Position numbers and translations under genes: made by a program. A DNA stretch of 64,000 nucleotides from Diploscapter coronatus (taxonomy: Eukaryota > Nematoda > Chromadorea > Rhabditida > Rhabditidae). How positions within the stretch are numbered: position 1 is the first letter of the stretch; each line of letters starts with the position of its first letter. Below the pieces are notes generated by a model, which had not been told where the DNA came from, did no database searches, and saw only the letters and a list, made by a program, of their open reading frames with translations. Below are positions 1 to 12,346 of this stretch, one piece after another. The stretch lies in NCBI GenBank assembly GCA_964036155.1, contig OZ038422.1, positions 15,027,201 to 15,091,200 on the forward strand. Reading direction: 5' to 3'.

Positions 1-3000
1 GGCTTTCCCAAAATCTCTTTCGGCGATATTGAATATAAATGATTAGAAGTGATCAAAATAAAATTTTTAGTTTAGATTTTTAAAATCAGGATATCATTTT
101 GATTTTACTTTGCTGAAAATAAATGCTACCTTTCAAAGATTAAGAAATTTTTAGGAATAAGACTTATAAAAATGTATGGCAAGAAATTACTGAACAAATT
201 AGAACTAAAAAAAGAATGAAGTGATGACACAGAATAACTTGGGCAACAATAGCTGAAAGAAAGCCAACCGAGTGGAAGCGTAATCAATACACCTAATTTA
301 AAAGAATATGGTGGGCTGGCTTATAAATATTTAAATAGTTTCATAGTTGATGAAATGAAGCCGCCAATTATCATTTGAGAAAAATTATTGAGGTCATTTT
401 CATAAAGAGAAACGTTGGTGGCTGGAAGCTCTTTGAACATTTGAGGATGACAGCTATTTTCGAATTTACGCACTACACGACAGGACAAAGGGGAACAGAT
501 ATAGTTTCCTCATTATGTATGCAGGCTGGAATTAATGTCGAGATACTAACATATGTCTCAATTAGAGAAAATGCTGAATTTGACATGCTTTACGATAATG
601 ATACTGGAAATGTTGAAGAGCAAAATTTCATGCGATAAGGAAAAAGTCAAGAGCTTTTGCTCTTGATATGAAGGTCATCCATGCGAAAATTCGAAAAATG
701 ATATATGGCTACGAAGAAGTTTAAAGAGGTGTTTGACTTTTAAAATGTGATTAGTTAATGGAAAATGAGCTCATCTTTAATCGAATGGAATAATTTTCGA
801 AGAATGAATTTTTGAAAATTCATCGGAGCAAAGTATCACTGAAATTTATGAAAATACTAACTTGGAAAGAGTCGAAGAAATGCATAGAACAATAAAGAAA
901 TGAAATGTTCATAGCTTGCTCGATTGATATTTCGTATATCTATTATTTATTAAATCTTTAAAAATTCTAAACAATTACAATCGGACATCCATTCAGAAAA
1001 GGGAAATTTTAGGGGATTAGGTCCGTAAAACAAAACTATTCTATAGTAATTCGATACGATGGTTGGTCCGAAATGAGATTTTAGTCAAACATATTGGATT
1101 AAGGGGCATCCTCATGATGAATTTAGCGTAAGCTGTTTAGCCTTGGTCAATTCATTCATAAATGAGACGAACACATTCAAATAGACGAAACGAAAATGTT
1201 TAACGGGGAGGAATTTTAGATCTAACATTTTTCAGTTTCACTCCAGAATTCAAAATCTGATTGAATATTAAAGCGTTTTGCTCTCTCTTTGCCTTGTCCG
1301 GCGAAGTCCCTTTAAAAATTACTCAAAAATCTCTTTTCTCTTGAGTTATTATACGTTTTTAACAAAATCTGCCTTGATGAAATTGTAGGGAATATTTTTG
1401 GAATATTTCAGCGAAAAAATAATGAATAGATGAAAAGTTCTATTCATTTTTTTCAACAAAAAAAATTACACCGGAAAGGTCAAAGCACTGAGTGAGAACA
1501 CCCCACATGTTTATCAGCATGATAAGGAAATGGTACAAGAGATTGGAAAAAATATATTATAAATCTATGAAAGAAATCAAATAATTAAAAAAACTTTTTA
1601 ATTCAAACTTTTTATCCAAATATAGCCAATTTTTAAGAATGGAATATAAAAATCAGAAAGGAGCATTGCAACATTTAACAAGGAAGAATTTTAAATCTGT
1701 CATTTCTAAGTTACTTAGAAATTTTAAATCTGCTTGAATATGTTGAGAACGTCCCACATGTTTGGGAATATTTGGAATATGACATCTTATCATCCGGATG
1801 GAAGTATGTGTTTTGATGCCTTAAATGGAGAACTGAGATGGTTAATTTCAGAAAAGTGTACTCCTCAACTTATTAGGCAAATGAATGAATTAGTTTTTGG
1901 CCTTTAAACATGCAAACTAATAGTCACTTCTAGGAATTTTAGGATTTCATATGGATAACTTGATGATTATAAGGAAATAAGATTAAGATATAGTCTTAGA
2001 ACATAAGGCTATTAGGATATTTAGTCTGACTAATACAATAGAATTTAGGATGTTTGTCTTTCGGTTAGTAATGGAATGGACAATAATATCTGCTGCACTT
2101 TTGAGATCAAAATGAAAGAAGGAGACTAACAAAAATTATTGTCTAATCTAAGATGATAAAAGCAGAGTCCCTTAAGAAATTTCCAAATCTATTGAAGTAA
2201 TATGCAAGTGAGCTAAAAATGATTTCAACTTTTGCCCACCTTTGAGGAACAGTGAGTGAGGATGCGATAGAAATGGATCCAAGACGACGAGTTTGGATGT
2301 TCACTTTGTGTTGATTATACGAATTGTGAGCGTAAGAGTTTCGATTGCAAAACTTTATTGGGCGAAACAAACACGAGAGCATATAAATTGCTCTAAGCGA
2401 GCGCGATAGAAAGGACCGTCCTCGAGGGGGACGGGTTTGGGGAAGCTCCACTTAAAACGAACGGTAGGAGCAGAAACTGACTCTTTCCAGTAGGAAAGAA
2501 GAGCTAAGGGGACACGAACTGTCCCCGCCCTCTGAAAGGGGAGAGTGCGAGAGGGAGCTTGACCTTAGGGATATTAGGAATTTGGGAGTGCTCTTTGTTT
2601 ATGACGAAAGAAAGTGAAAGAAAAAGGTACGAAATGATGAAATTTTAAAAGTTCGGCAGAACAAATAATGAAATGTCACAGGAAAATAGATCAACGAACG
2701 TTGGAGAAATATTGACAAACAAATAATTCCCTGCCATACGCTATTTCGCATGTCCAAATGCAACTAATTTTCATGAGCGACATTTAAAGAAACGATGGAG
2801 AAAACAGAAGAACTCTGCAAATTTGCGATAGGGAAGTCTTAAATAAAGCATTCCTAAGAAGTCGGCCATACTTTTGAATTCTGTCAAAAAATATTATGAT
2901 GTATTTTTTGAGAAAATGACCATCTTTTTCATCTCTGAAATACGAATATAGAATTTGGTCGGTTATTTTTGAAAAGTAAGGGCTGAAGATAAATCTTAAA

Positions 3001-3951
3001 TTTATTTTTACATTGAATATTTACATAATTAGCAAATTTCAATCGAAAAGTATCTTGGGAATTTCAAACGATAAAAATGCGACATTCATACAAGGAGGAA
3101 TCTTAAATCGCATTTTCCGAATATGAATTGTGTTCCAGCTTTACAAATGCTAGGAAAATAGTCATTTTTTATCATTTTGCGAGACATGTGTTTGAATTGA
3201 GAGGCGAAGCTCTGGTTCGGAAATGAAAATTGAATCACGGGCCTCGGGCTTTGTTGTCGAATTGTCCTCGAATCCTCCAGAGGATATTTCATTTGTTGAA
3301 ACTCAATCGGCTGCTGAAAACGCGAGAATACAATAGGACCAGACAATGGGAAAATTCAAAAATTCGTGTTGCGCGTTCATTTTGATGCTCATTTTGCAGC
3401 GACATTTCACATTCTACCTCCACTCAACAGTATCCATTTTCAGAAGATTTTTCGGATATTAACGAAATTTTTATAAAATGATTTTTTACTTATTATGATA
3501 ATGTCTGAAAAATGAATATTACATTGAAAAGAGAAGGGGAAAATTAAAGTGTGCAATTTTATAGAATGAACCTCATTATGTTTCGTAGAATAGGAAGAAG
3601 TTTTCTAATATTTAATGAAATATATGAAGCGATTTTTTGTCCATCACTAAAAACACAATACGGAAAAAAGATAAGCTGTTTTTAAAAATAACAGATAATG
3701 GAAAATTCACATTTTAGAATATGAGCTTCATTATATTTCGCCGAGTTAAACACTTTTCAGACATTTAATGCTTTGCATAGAACTGTTTTTGCCTACATTA
3801 ATGTTAGAATGAAATGAACCATATTTCAAGTGTGAAATAGATCAAAATGTGCACTTTCTCGTGGAAAAATAATTCACAGAACTGAATAATGTGAAATACC
3901 CCCTGCAAAATGCGCAAAAGTTGAACAAATCCCTTCATTTTTCGGTCGGAT
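1..3951. other. Gene-poor stretch with faint coding relics
   Basis: No intact gene was found here. Positions 159-223 read KTYKNVWQEITEQI and then hit a stop, and a nearby frame at about 238-297 reads TWATIAERKPTEWKR. The first resembles the helix of a MADF DNA-binding domain, so this may be an old relic, but the similarity is short. An 87-codon open frame at 375-638 begins at TTG and matches nothing I recognise. A diverged direct repeat lies at about 1196-1260 and 1665-1740, and a GC-rich hairpin island at 2376-2560 (separate entries). Confidence 0.4.
2376..2560. other. GC-rich island with clustered hairpins
   Basis: This patch is much richer in G and C than its surroundings and can form several perfect short stems. 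AGAGCA pairs with TGCTCT (2376-2394), CCGTCC with GGACGG (2416-2434), CTTTCC with GGAAAG around an AGTA loop (2483-2498), and GGGGACA with TGTCCCC around a 5-nt loop (2508-2526). AAGCTCC (2443-2449) pairs with GGAGCTT (2554-2560) and would enclose the last two. This suits a structured RNA of about 120 nt, but no known RNA family was recognised. A 102-codon open frame also crosses it on the minus strand (2143-2451). Confidence 0.3.
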
Positions 3952-5631
3952 TTAATTAAAATTTGCGATTTTATCACTGGGCCAGATGAAAGAAATATGT
4001 TCAATCTAATTCACGACATATTTTAGAAGAAAATAAATTTTGACAATAGTTCTACATTTATACCTCTCCGTTTTCAACCAAGACAACCATTTGGAGTCAC
4101 TTCCACAAACTCGGATAACGAACATATGACGAAACCTGGGACTGAACCAGGCGTATATCACGAAATTAAAAGAGCTGAATTATAGATTTAGAAGAATTAT
4201 TAAAATAAATATACCTATAGAAGCAGACTAGCACATTACCTATCGGGATTAAATTATCTGGAAGTCCCAGTTCCAAATATCTGCTGAGCATTCCTATCGT
4301 CGCTATGCTGTTAAACAGAAGAAATGTTGAAATAATTATTATTGCCATGTAGGTGCATCTGGAAATCATTTCGAAATTACACAACCTTACAATCAAACCT
4401 TCTTTCATTATTGTCGGTTCCTCTCGAATTCTGCATGTCGCCTCGCGCCTTATAAGCTTGATTAACAGCTTGAATTATTATGATGTTCAAAATCAGCATA
4501 ATCGACCTAAGTATGACAATATTCTAGTGCCAAATTAATTGACTACCATGGGATGATAATTCGCCATATGAGAAATCCGAAAACGATGAAGTAAAGCTGA
4601 TATACCCAGTTATTCGTCAGAAGATCACCATCGACTAAAACACCGCACTCATCTAATACCATCTCGAAAAATCCGGAAAACTAAAAGGCACGAAATGTGA
4701 TTTCGACCAACGATCTTCTCGTAACAACAATATTTAAAATCACTTCAACTCCAATTTAGGTTACATTTGAAATTTGAAAGATGTGATAAAGTATGAATTT
4801 GGAACATGGAGCAATTTTCACTATAAATAAAAGAATTTTAGTTTACTGTTTACCTTATAGATAAAACTTATCGATGCAATGCCTATGACGACTTTCAATG
4901 ATCCTTTCGGCGTACACCAAATTCTCCATTTGAATGGGTATTTGATCGCCAAAAATCGGTCGATCGTAATGGCAACGACGGTGTAAATGCTGCACAAATG
5001 AGAAATACTGTACATCGTAATCATGTAATTTGCCGTCCTCCAATATATTCGACATATTGTATTGTCGATGTAACCCTAAATTGTCTCCATATTTCAGACA
5101 TCGCTTTAAAATTTCACCGAATGATAGCACCACGTCATTGGAATGTAAACTAATGAGCAGAATATCAATAACAGCAAATCAAATAGCGATAGGCCCGCAA
5201 GATACACGTTTAGCGTGAAGTATCTGAAATTGCTACTCGAGAAAAATATAGAAAACATAATAATCTCTTTCTGAAGTAATTGCATTACCGCAGAAAAAAT
5301 TTCAATATCCTAATTTTTACCGAATCAAAATTATTTACCTCATCTGTTTGCTTGTGAAGATTATAATCGAAATAACAGCGAAAATAACTCCCAAAACGCA
5401 TAAAAACGGCAAAATAAACAAATAGCAATAGAATTCATATGGGTCGAAATATTCAGAGGCTTGGAATACACAAATTGTTTCATTCGAATCGTCATAAGTT
5501 GTTTCGTTAATCTCTGCGATGAACGCCCCAAGCTCTCGAGTTCCATTTTCCATAACCATAATTAGATCGGCTAAATTGAACCCTCTAATAGCAAAGGGAT
5601 TGCTTTGAATTTGAAAATAAGTGAAGAGCAT
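3952..5631 (-). CDS. Class A neuropeptide-type GPCR (FMRFamide receptor-like)
   Basis: Eight exons on the minus strand: 5631-5339, 5223-5118, 5075-4854, 4680-4547, 4506-4399, 4358-4215, 4174-4064 and 3976-3952, giving 380 residues with all phases consistent. The extracellular N-terminus carries N-glycosylation sequons (NGT, NET twice). TM1 is followed by the loop residues KQMR. TM3 ends in DRF, equivalent to the DRY motif that couples to G proteins. After TM4 comes FIYKFSGFFE, close to the FIYNxxRFFE stretch typical of nematode FMRFamide-type (frpr/dmsr) receptors, and TM7 holds NFVIY, the NPxxY equivalent. Expected role: plasma-membrane peptide receptor in neurons or muscle. The last exon codes for only eight residues and is the weakest join. 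The exact subfamily is not determined. Confidence 0.85.
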
Positions 5632-6055
5632 TAATACTATTTATAATAGCATTGTTAAACTATACGAAACGTTCGAAATGCTAATTGAATTTTAAAACCG
5701 GAATTACAGATAATTGTTTATTTGGCTTCAAAACAATCATGAGAGGCACAGAGTAACTCGAGAATGTATTTCAAAAGCCTGATGTTTTTTTTTTTCAGTT
5801 TTTATTATCTGATGAACTCAATATTTAATTGCAAGTGAAAATAGAACGGCAATTTCAATACCTAGTTCTCAGGTCATTCCAAGCAATGCATGGAGCGGAT
5901 GTTAAAAATTAATTCGCATGACTTCTTTTGGATGGCGTTTAAAAGATGTCATAGCCTCATAATCTAAGTTTGTCAAAATGAAACATGAATTTGTAGATAC
6001 TTAAAATTTATTCAAAAATTACGTGAAAGAGAATAAATACATGACAGATGGTTTC
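5632..6055. other. Intergenic, nothing recognised
   Basis: AT-rich DNA between the peptide-receptor start and the stop codon of the next receptor, both on the minus strand. It must hold the promoter of the former and the 3' end of the latter, but no distinct element was seen. Confidence 0.5.
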
Positions 6056-7743
6056 TTATGATCTCCAATATGATCTTCCACCAGTGCTAACTTCATCCTT
6101 AACGTACGAAGTTGTTGCATAGGCATTGATTGATTTCGTTTTCTGTTTTTTCTTGAAGAAATTGAGCCACAATGAAACAGTTGTTCGATAAGGTCGAATG
6201 AAGTATATTGAAATTACTAAAAAAGACGAAGAAATATAAATTTGGAATAATTATATTTAAAATAACATATAGAATAAATTTTCATTCAAGAAAAAAGTCG
6301 ATTTTTGTCATATAATTTGAGGGAGAGAAAATTAATTTAGAAAACAAAAATATTGGAGTTTGTCTCAATGAATATCGAGCATGAGTTTGACAAGAACGCG
6401 AAAAACAAAATATTTCCACGAGTAATCCTATGTGAGGCTATTATTGATCAATGTTTTCTTTATGAAGCTCATATTATGATTTATGGAATGTGTTTTTCTA
6501 CATTTCTTCATGTTTCTTGATGGAGTTTTTTAATCTGATACTACCTGGCGAACAGACTGGAATAATCACTGCTATTCCGAAAGTTGCGTACTCCAAAACT
6601 GGGTGATTGAATACTCCTAAATATTTGTTCATAATTTTACCATAAAGTGACCATTATCGCATAAATTTACCTAATTGTCCTGATAAATAACACAAGACAG
6701 CTACTGTGAACAAAGCCGGGAGCATGGCTTGCAAAGTTAGAGCCTGAAGCTATTAATTTAGGGTTTTTTTTATTACATAGTATCGACCTTCAAAAGTTGA
6801 TGATGCATTTTTCTCGTGCTGAACGACATTTTCGCAGCGACCTTTTCAAGTTCTCTCAGGATTTTGTGACGAAGAATCAAAATGACAGTATAGATGGGGA
6901 AAATCAAGAATGTCTGAAGATTTGCCATAAGCTGATTGCTGCTACACTTTATTACCATGTGGACTACGGCATAGATGACACCCCAACTCGTCATGACATT
7001 AATCGTTCCTGTCAACGTTTCATTCTCGACGTTGTATTGAGGAAATTGAACTATTATATTTCGTCTTACTATTGACGGATCTTCATAGGCAGAAAGCATA
7101 GCGAACTATAAATATCATTTGTTCATAACTTGCGCTAGGTAGAGTTTGAAAATATTTTCCGCCAGTTAAAAACTTACGATTTGAATAAAGGACGGAATAT
7201 AGACCAACAAAATGACGACAAACAAACTATATCGCTTCGGCGTACTGCGAAATAAAATATAGAATCGATATGAGAATGATAGCAATAATGAATTCAATGA
7301 ATGTTGATGGAAATGCATGATCATGTCATGTCTGTAAATTTCTTTCAGACGCAAAAACTATAATTCACTACCCAAAATAGCAGGACCATTCGCTGAAAAT
7401 TGTGCATGGACCGCTGGATATAAAATATACAGCGTTTACTGCCGGTATTACTCTGAAAACTCGTCAAAATATTGAATAATTTCAGATTCATACCTTTGCA
7501 TTACAAGAATATCGCAAATACAGGTAAAAAGATCACATAAAGCGAAATTCAATATCAGCACTGAATAACTTCGAATTGTATTGGGAGTTTTATGTAGACA
7601 CAAATATACTGAAATTAGAATAATTTAAAAAAAAAAAAATTATGGAATAATAATAGTTTACCCAATAAGGAATTGAAGTGTATCCCTAGTACTCCCCAAC
7701 TAATGTGCCAGGAAACGAATATGGCATGCACTAGATCGATCAT
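6056..7743 (-). CDS. Srd-like 7TM chemoreceptor (first copy)
   Basis: Nine exons on the minus strand: 7743-7662, 7608-7494, 7452-7372, 7331-7178, 7105-6956, 6913-6788, 6743-6671, 6616-6545 and 6216-6056, giving 337 residues. Features of the nematode serpentine class d family are visible: the TM2 approach LCLHKTPNTIRSYSVL, the loop SFSTRKMHHQLLKALTLQAM before TM6, and the C-terminal SIYFIRPYR. Exons 1-7 match in length those of the receptors at 8268-9698 and 60119-61866, which supports the model. The intron at 6955-6914 is 42 nt, a multiple of three without a stop, so it also reads through as coding; paralogue exon lengths show it is an intron. The last intron is 328 nt, unusually long for this family here. 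Expected role: odour or pheromone receptor in amphid cilia (inferred from family). Confidence 0.85.
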
Positions 7744-8267
7744 TATTATTAATTAGAATATTTTAGAAAACGTTTCGAAATAGTTGTAATATCACAAAAT
7801 GACACGGATCTTGTAAAATTAGGTACCTTTAGCGGCTTAACGTAGTAACCGTTTGTAGCTTACAACTTACCACATCCATTATCAACTCTGAATGTCATAA
7901 TCCAAACAATAGAGATTCTGCGTTTATCATAATGCGTGATAGAATTAGCCATACGTTTTTTGTTTTTTTTTTTTAAATCGAAAATTGCAAAATCAATTGG
8001 AAAAATAAGCGTCTACCAAGTGATATTTAATATTTCATGTAGACAGACTATGACGAAGCACAACAAATAAAATCGAAAATGAAAGGTATTTATTATTATC
8101 GTCTGAAATTTATACGTCTAATGAATCTCCGTGGATAATAGTAAACTGAAGATCTAACATCCAAGTTCTATGGTTTATCAAAATTATCTTTAATGATATC
8201 ACTCAAAAATTCACTGTTTTATTGAAATTTTCTCAATCAATTATATTTTGTAGCTTTGATTATTTTA
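7744..8267. other. Intergenic between two Srd-like genes
   Basis: AT-rich spacer with homopolymer T runs. It must hold the promoter of the receptor on its left. No coding potential or repeat was recognised. Confidence 0.5.
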
Positions 8268-9698
8268 TTATTCATGCCACTTCACTCCCCCTTCTGTAGT
8301 CGTATTACCAATTTTCTGAGAAGTTATTTCGGCAGTCTTATTATATTTAAAGCAGTGTGAAATGGTCATCCTATAGGGTCGAATGAAATAAATCGAAATC
8401 AAAGGCGATGCGATTGGTATGATGCCAATAACGCTGAATATGGAATATTCTAAAGCAGGATGATTGTAAATTCCTAAATTGACACATAAATAATGGAAAT
8501 TTGAAACATTTTACCAAATTGCCCTAATAAATAACAAATAACTCCAAATGAAAAACACGCTGGTAACATCGCTTGTACAGTAAGAGCCTAAGATAGTTTA
8601 CTATTATAAATTTTAAAATTAAACCTCACCCTTAGCAACAACTTATGCATGACTCTGGTGCTGTTCGACATGGTAGAAGCTAACTTCCTGAGTTCTTTCT
8701 TGATTTTCATGCGAAGAATTAGTATAGTTATGTAAATTGGCGTTATGGGTACAGACTAGATTTATAAACCTTAAATAATAATAAAAAAAATCAATTCACC
8801 ATGTTGACAATTAGATAAATAATCTCCCAACTTTCCAGCGTGTCAACCGTCCCAGTCAAGGTTTTATTTTCTATGTCATACTGCGGAAAGCGTATCTTCA
8901 TGAAAGATTTCACCACTTCGGGATCTTCATAAGTGTCTAGAAAGAAAACCTGAAACGAAATTTATCGAAATATTACTCAAAGGCTCTCACTTACGCATTG
9001 TAATAAGGATGGAATGTAGATTAGCAGAATGATGATGATAAGTGAAGAACGCCTTGGAGCGTCGTGGAATAGAATATAATAGCGATAATAAAATGATAAC
9101 AGCAGGGAATACAAAGAGTGGGCATGAAGATGCATCATGATGTTGTGCCTGAAAGCAGTTTTTGGACTTTGTTAATTTCATGCAATTCCATGAACTTCCT
9201 TACAGTTGAATTGTGTAAAATTGATGACATTTATCTTCTCATCATCCTCGCTTATTCTATGAATAGAACAACTTACGCTACGTAGCAAGTATATCCCCCG
9301 AAGAATTGGCATGGCCCACTTGACAGCAAATAAACTGCTCGAGTTGCTGGTATCACTCTGAAAATGCGTCACTATCCACGGAACTTCGAAAAAACGACAT
9401 GCCGTTGCATCACGAATAAATCCGTCGCACAAGCTCCAAAATCACATATCGCAAAATTCAGAATCAATACTGAGTAGCTTCGAATGGTACTCGGAGTTTT
9501 GTATAGACACAGATGGACTAAAATTGACCTAGTTTTCTATTACAATTCATATTTTTAAAATGAAAAACTATTTATAATGAAATATTTTTAAAAAACCGGG
9601 CAAATTTTAAACTTACTCAACGCAATATTGAACAGAATGCCTAATGAGCTGGCTATCGAGTGCCAGATAACAAATACTAAATCAACGAAATCAACCAT
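8268..9698 (-). CDS. Srd-like 7TM chemoreceptor (second copy, GC-AG intron)
   Basis: Eight exons on the minus strand: 9698-9617, 9517-9403, 9357-9277, 9148-8995, 8949-8800, 8755-8630, 8587-8515 and 8473-8268, giving 328 residues. Exons 1-7 have the same lengths as in the neighbouring Srd-like gene (82, 115, 81, 154, 150, 126, 73 nt). Motifs include LCLYKTPSTIRSYSVL, NSTRVMHKLLLRALTVQAM and SIYFIRPYR. The second intron starts with GC rather than GT (exon end ...ATG CAA CG, then GCATGTCG); using the nearby GT shifts the frame, while GC gives Q-R-V-I-P as in both paralogues. The last exon is continuous where the first copy has a 328-nt intron. Adjacent tandem duplicate, same strand. Function inferred from family: chemosensation. 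Confidence 0.85.
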
Positions 9699-10021
9699 TC
9701 AGGAAGTTTTCAGAACACAAAATCAGACATTACGTTTGAAGAGATAGACATAGTAAATTCATTCATCTTTCAGAGCCAGTAATTTGTAATCTATTGTAGT
9801 GGAAGAGTGAAGATAATCCATTTTGAATACATTTACTCGACAATGAGAGTAGTTTTAGATGCTTTTACAAAATAAAATGAAATTGTTGACTTTAATGAGG
9901 GAAGTTCTTGTGCATTATTTGAAAATATGCTAATTCAAAGTTGAAAAAATCGTGAAAAGATTTCTAAAATAGAATAATGTTTATTAAATTAGAATTAAAC
10001 TCATAGATTAAGATCAAAATT
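9699..10021. other. Intergenic, nothing recognised
   Basis: Short AT-rich spacer between two minus-strand receptor genes. No element was recognised. Confidence 0.5.
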
Positions 10022-11570
10022 TCAATAATGCAGACGAGATCGAATTGATATGGCACTATCGTTGGGTAATATTTTTCCAATTAACGGATTTCGTAAATAT
10101 TTTTTCAGATCTAAGAATTATCGACTTACGAAATAACACATAAAAATTAGCATACCCTTCACAAAATCCATGACCGATTTATTGACATATGAAACGAAAA
10201 AAATATTGTAGACATCGAAAAATAACGTCGATGAAACGTACAAAACGCATAGAGCATTTATGAGATCTGAATTTGAAAATTTTAATATTTTAAATAAAAG
10301 AAAAACCTTGATTAAAAATCTCCATCGCAGCGCAAAATATGAACATCACTCCATACGGCATTGTTGAGCAACTTAAAATTATTACCTAAAAAGTTAATAT
10401 ATCGAAAAAAAAAAAGTTGAAATTTATCAAATACCTGACAAATTGAATCTTTCAGCAAAGCAATTTCCATTCTACTGTTTGAACTTGAGAACATTTGTCG
10501 AAATTCACGAGCTACTTTTACGGAAACGTACGATAAATAAGTGAGAACTGTAATTTCATTTATAGAAATTTAGTTTTTGCATTTTACAAACTTGAAATTG
10601 TAATAATAATAAGGGAAATACAAATGATAAAGGCTAATCTCATGACCAATTGAAGATATTCTTCGCCATAACCGTATTTCTGCATGTTTATCGCTTTAGA
10701 GTAGTCGTAACTACAGGCATTTATTTCCTTTAGAGATTTGTAGCAGGTGTAATTCTGTGAAGTATATCTTTAGAAAATAATGTGACAGGTGATAGTTTAA
10801 AGGCATGATCTTTGATGAAACTGTAAAAGCCTGCATACCTGATAAGGTCGTAGAACATAATCATTACAAAATATGCCTGCTCCAATAGAATAGAAATAAA
10901 ATGATGCTGCGAATGGAAAACATAGTGATCCAATAAATAGGGATTTTAAGAAAATAACGAGAGGTCGGATTGGATAATCGTGTTTGGTTGAACGTATAAT
11001 AGCTTGTAGACGAGTTGCGAACGATATGCTAAATTTTACGTTTTCGTATAATTGTATAATTAGAAAGTTAGTAAACCACTAGGAATATAGTATTTTATAT
11101 AGTAAATTAACATTTGAAAACAAAGTTTGAAATTTTACGTCAAAATTGCCATCGAACCGAAGAAGGATCCATCAAATATTTGCAGCTGTGTATGCGGATT
11201 TAGCTCCAAATATTCGAACAACCCTCGGGTTTTAATTAAAGGAAACGGTATGTAGAATGAAAGGCGCATTCCTAAAAATTTCACTTTCCTAAAGAACGAA
11301 ATTTTATTTACCCTCCGTGAAAGAAAGGCACGATAGAGTAGCTAAAGTGAGAAATATTATGAAATACCATTTAGCGTTAGTGACTTGTTTAGGACACTTC
11401 AGATAAACAGATATGATGATAAGAGTACTGATAATGAGTGTAGCAATTCCAACTACTCGTATAAACGCGAAATAAATTGGAGTTTCGACTTTGAATTCGG
11501 GACAATCGATCATATTGCCTGCGGAATATTGGTTTTTTGAAGAATTAAATTTATGCAAAGAATTAACCAT
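10022..11570 (-). CDS. 7TM chemoreceptor, Srh/Sri-like (Str superfamily)
   Basis: Eight exons on the minus strand: 11570-11312, 11271-11139, 11028-10839, 10754-10592, 10547-10435, 10385-10307, 10266-10156 and 10110-10022, giving 378 residues with all phases closed. The start is the first in-frame ATG; the open frame extends 13 codons upstream to 11609 without one. Seven hydrophobic segments are visible. The YIPFPLIKTRGLFEYLE segment between TM2 and TM3 and the C-terminal VKDLKKYLRNPLIG resemble the Srh/Sri families of the Str superfamily. The joint after TM4 (10839 to 10754) is the least certain, although it restores an open frame. It differs clearly from the two Srd-like neighbours, so this is a mixed receptor cluster. 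Family placement is by eye. Confidence 0.75.
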
Positions 11571-12346
11571 TAACCATAGAGTTGAGCAGGTGGAAATTAT
11601 TATGATCAATATTTCACTGATAAGTAACGCATGACTTCATCAAACTTTCATTTACATAAGAAAAGTTAGCTAAATAAATTTATTACGCAACACATCATCT
11701 TCATTGCCTACTTTATTTTATTGAATTGTGAAATTTTTATTTTCTTATCTGGAAAAAATCATAAACTCAAACTATGGACTACTTATGTGTCCAATAAACT
11801 TAAAAAATGCAATAATGTTAAAGATCGCCGGAAGATTGCAAAATTGTTGTGCAGAGAATTGGGACGTAGTTGGTTGAATTGAATCCCCGAATTAATTGAA
11901 ACAATTTCATAGTAAACATCGAATTCTGTTGCTATGAATGTGTAGACTTTTTCAGATAGCTTCAAATTACAGGCTCCAGATTCGCTAAAGTTCCTGATGT
12001 TAATGATTTTAACATGAAAATGGAACAGAAAGATCTGGATAACATATCATTATAAGAATTGCGGAGCATATGAATTTAGATGAGTAATTACTTCGGAATA
12101 TAGTTCTGATAGGGGATACATTTATTTTGGATGTAGTTCGAATTCGTCATATTACGCAGGAAATTTATATCCTCGAAAGAAGAAAAGTAAATACTGATAA
12201 GGCAGAAGAAAACATGAATGCACTCAGAAAGTCGTATCGATTTTGTCTTGAACTTATCATCGCATTTTTCGAAGAGAAAAACGCTTAAAATTATTTTCAG
12301 TTCAAATCATGCAATTTTTATTAAGTATTTTTCAGAGAAATCGACA
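11571..12346. other. Divergent intergenic region
   Basis: Shared upstream region of the minus-strand receptor and the plus-strand F-box gene. A 60-codon minus-strand frame at 11783-11965 contains hydrophobic patches that could be a decayed receptor exon, but no consistent splice chain was found. A TTTTTCAG at 12328-12335 followed 11 nt later by ATG looks like a trans-splice acceptor for the F-box gene. Confidence 0.4.
12328..12336 (+). promoter_or_regulatory. Candidate spliced-leader acceptor of the F-box gene
   Basis: TTTTTCAG, the nematode 3' splice consensus, lies just upstream of the ATG at 12347 with no usable coding donor before it. This fits SL trans-splicing, and is why 12347 is preferred over the longer open frame beginning at 12218. 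Confidence 0.5.

Noticed and set aside
4855..5133. 92-codon minus-strand frame inside the peptide receptor
   Set aside because: It is a shifted frame over exons 2-3; the spliced frame gives the DRF motif and correct TM order.
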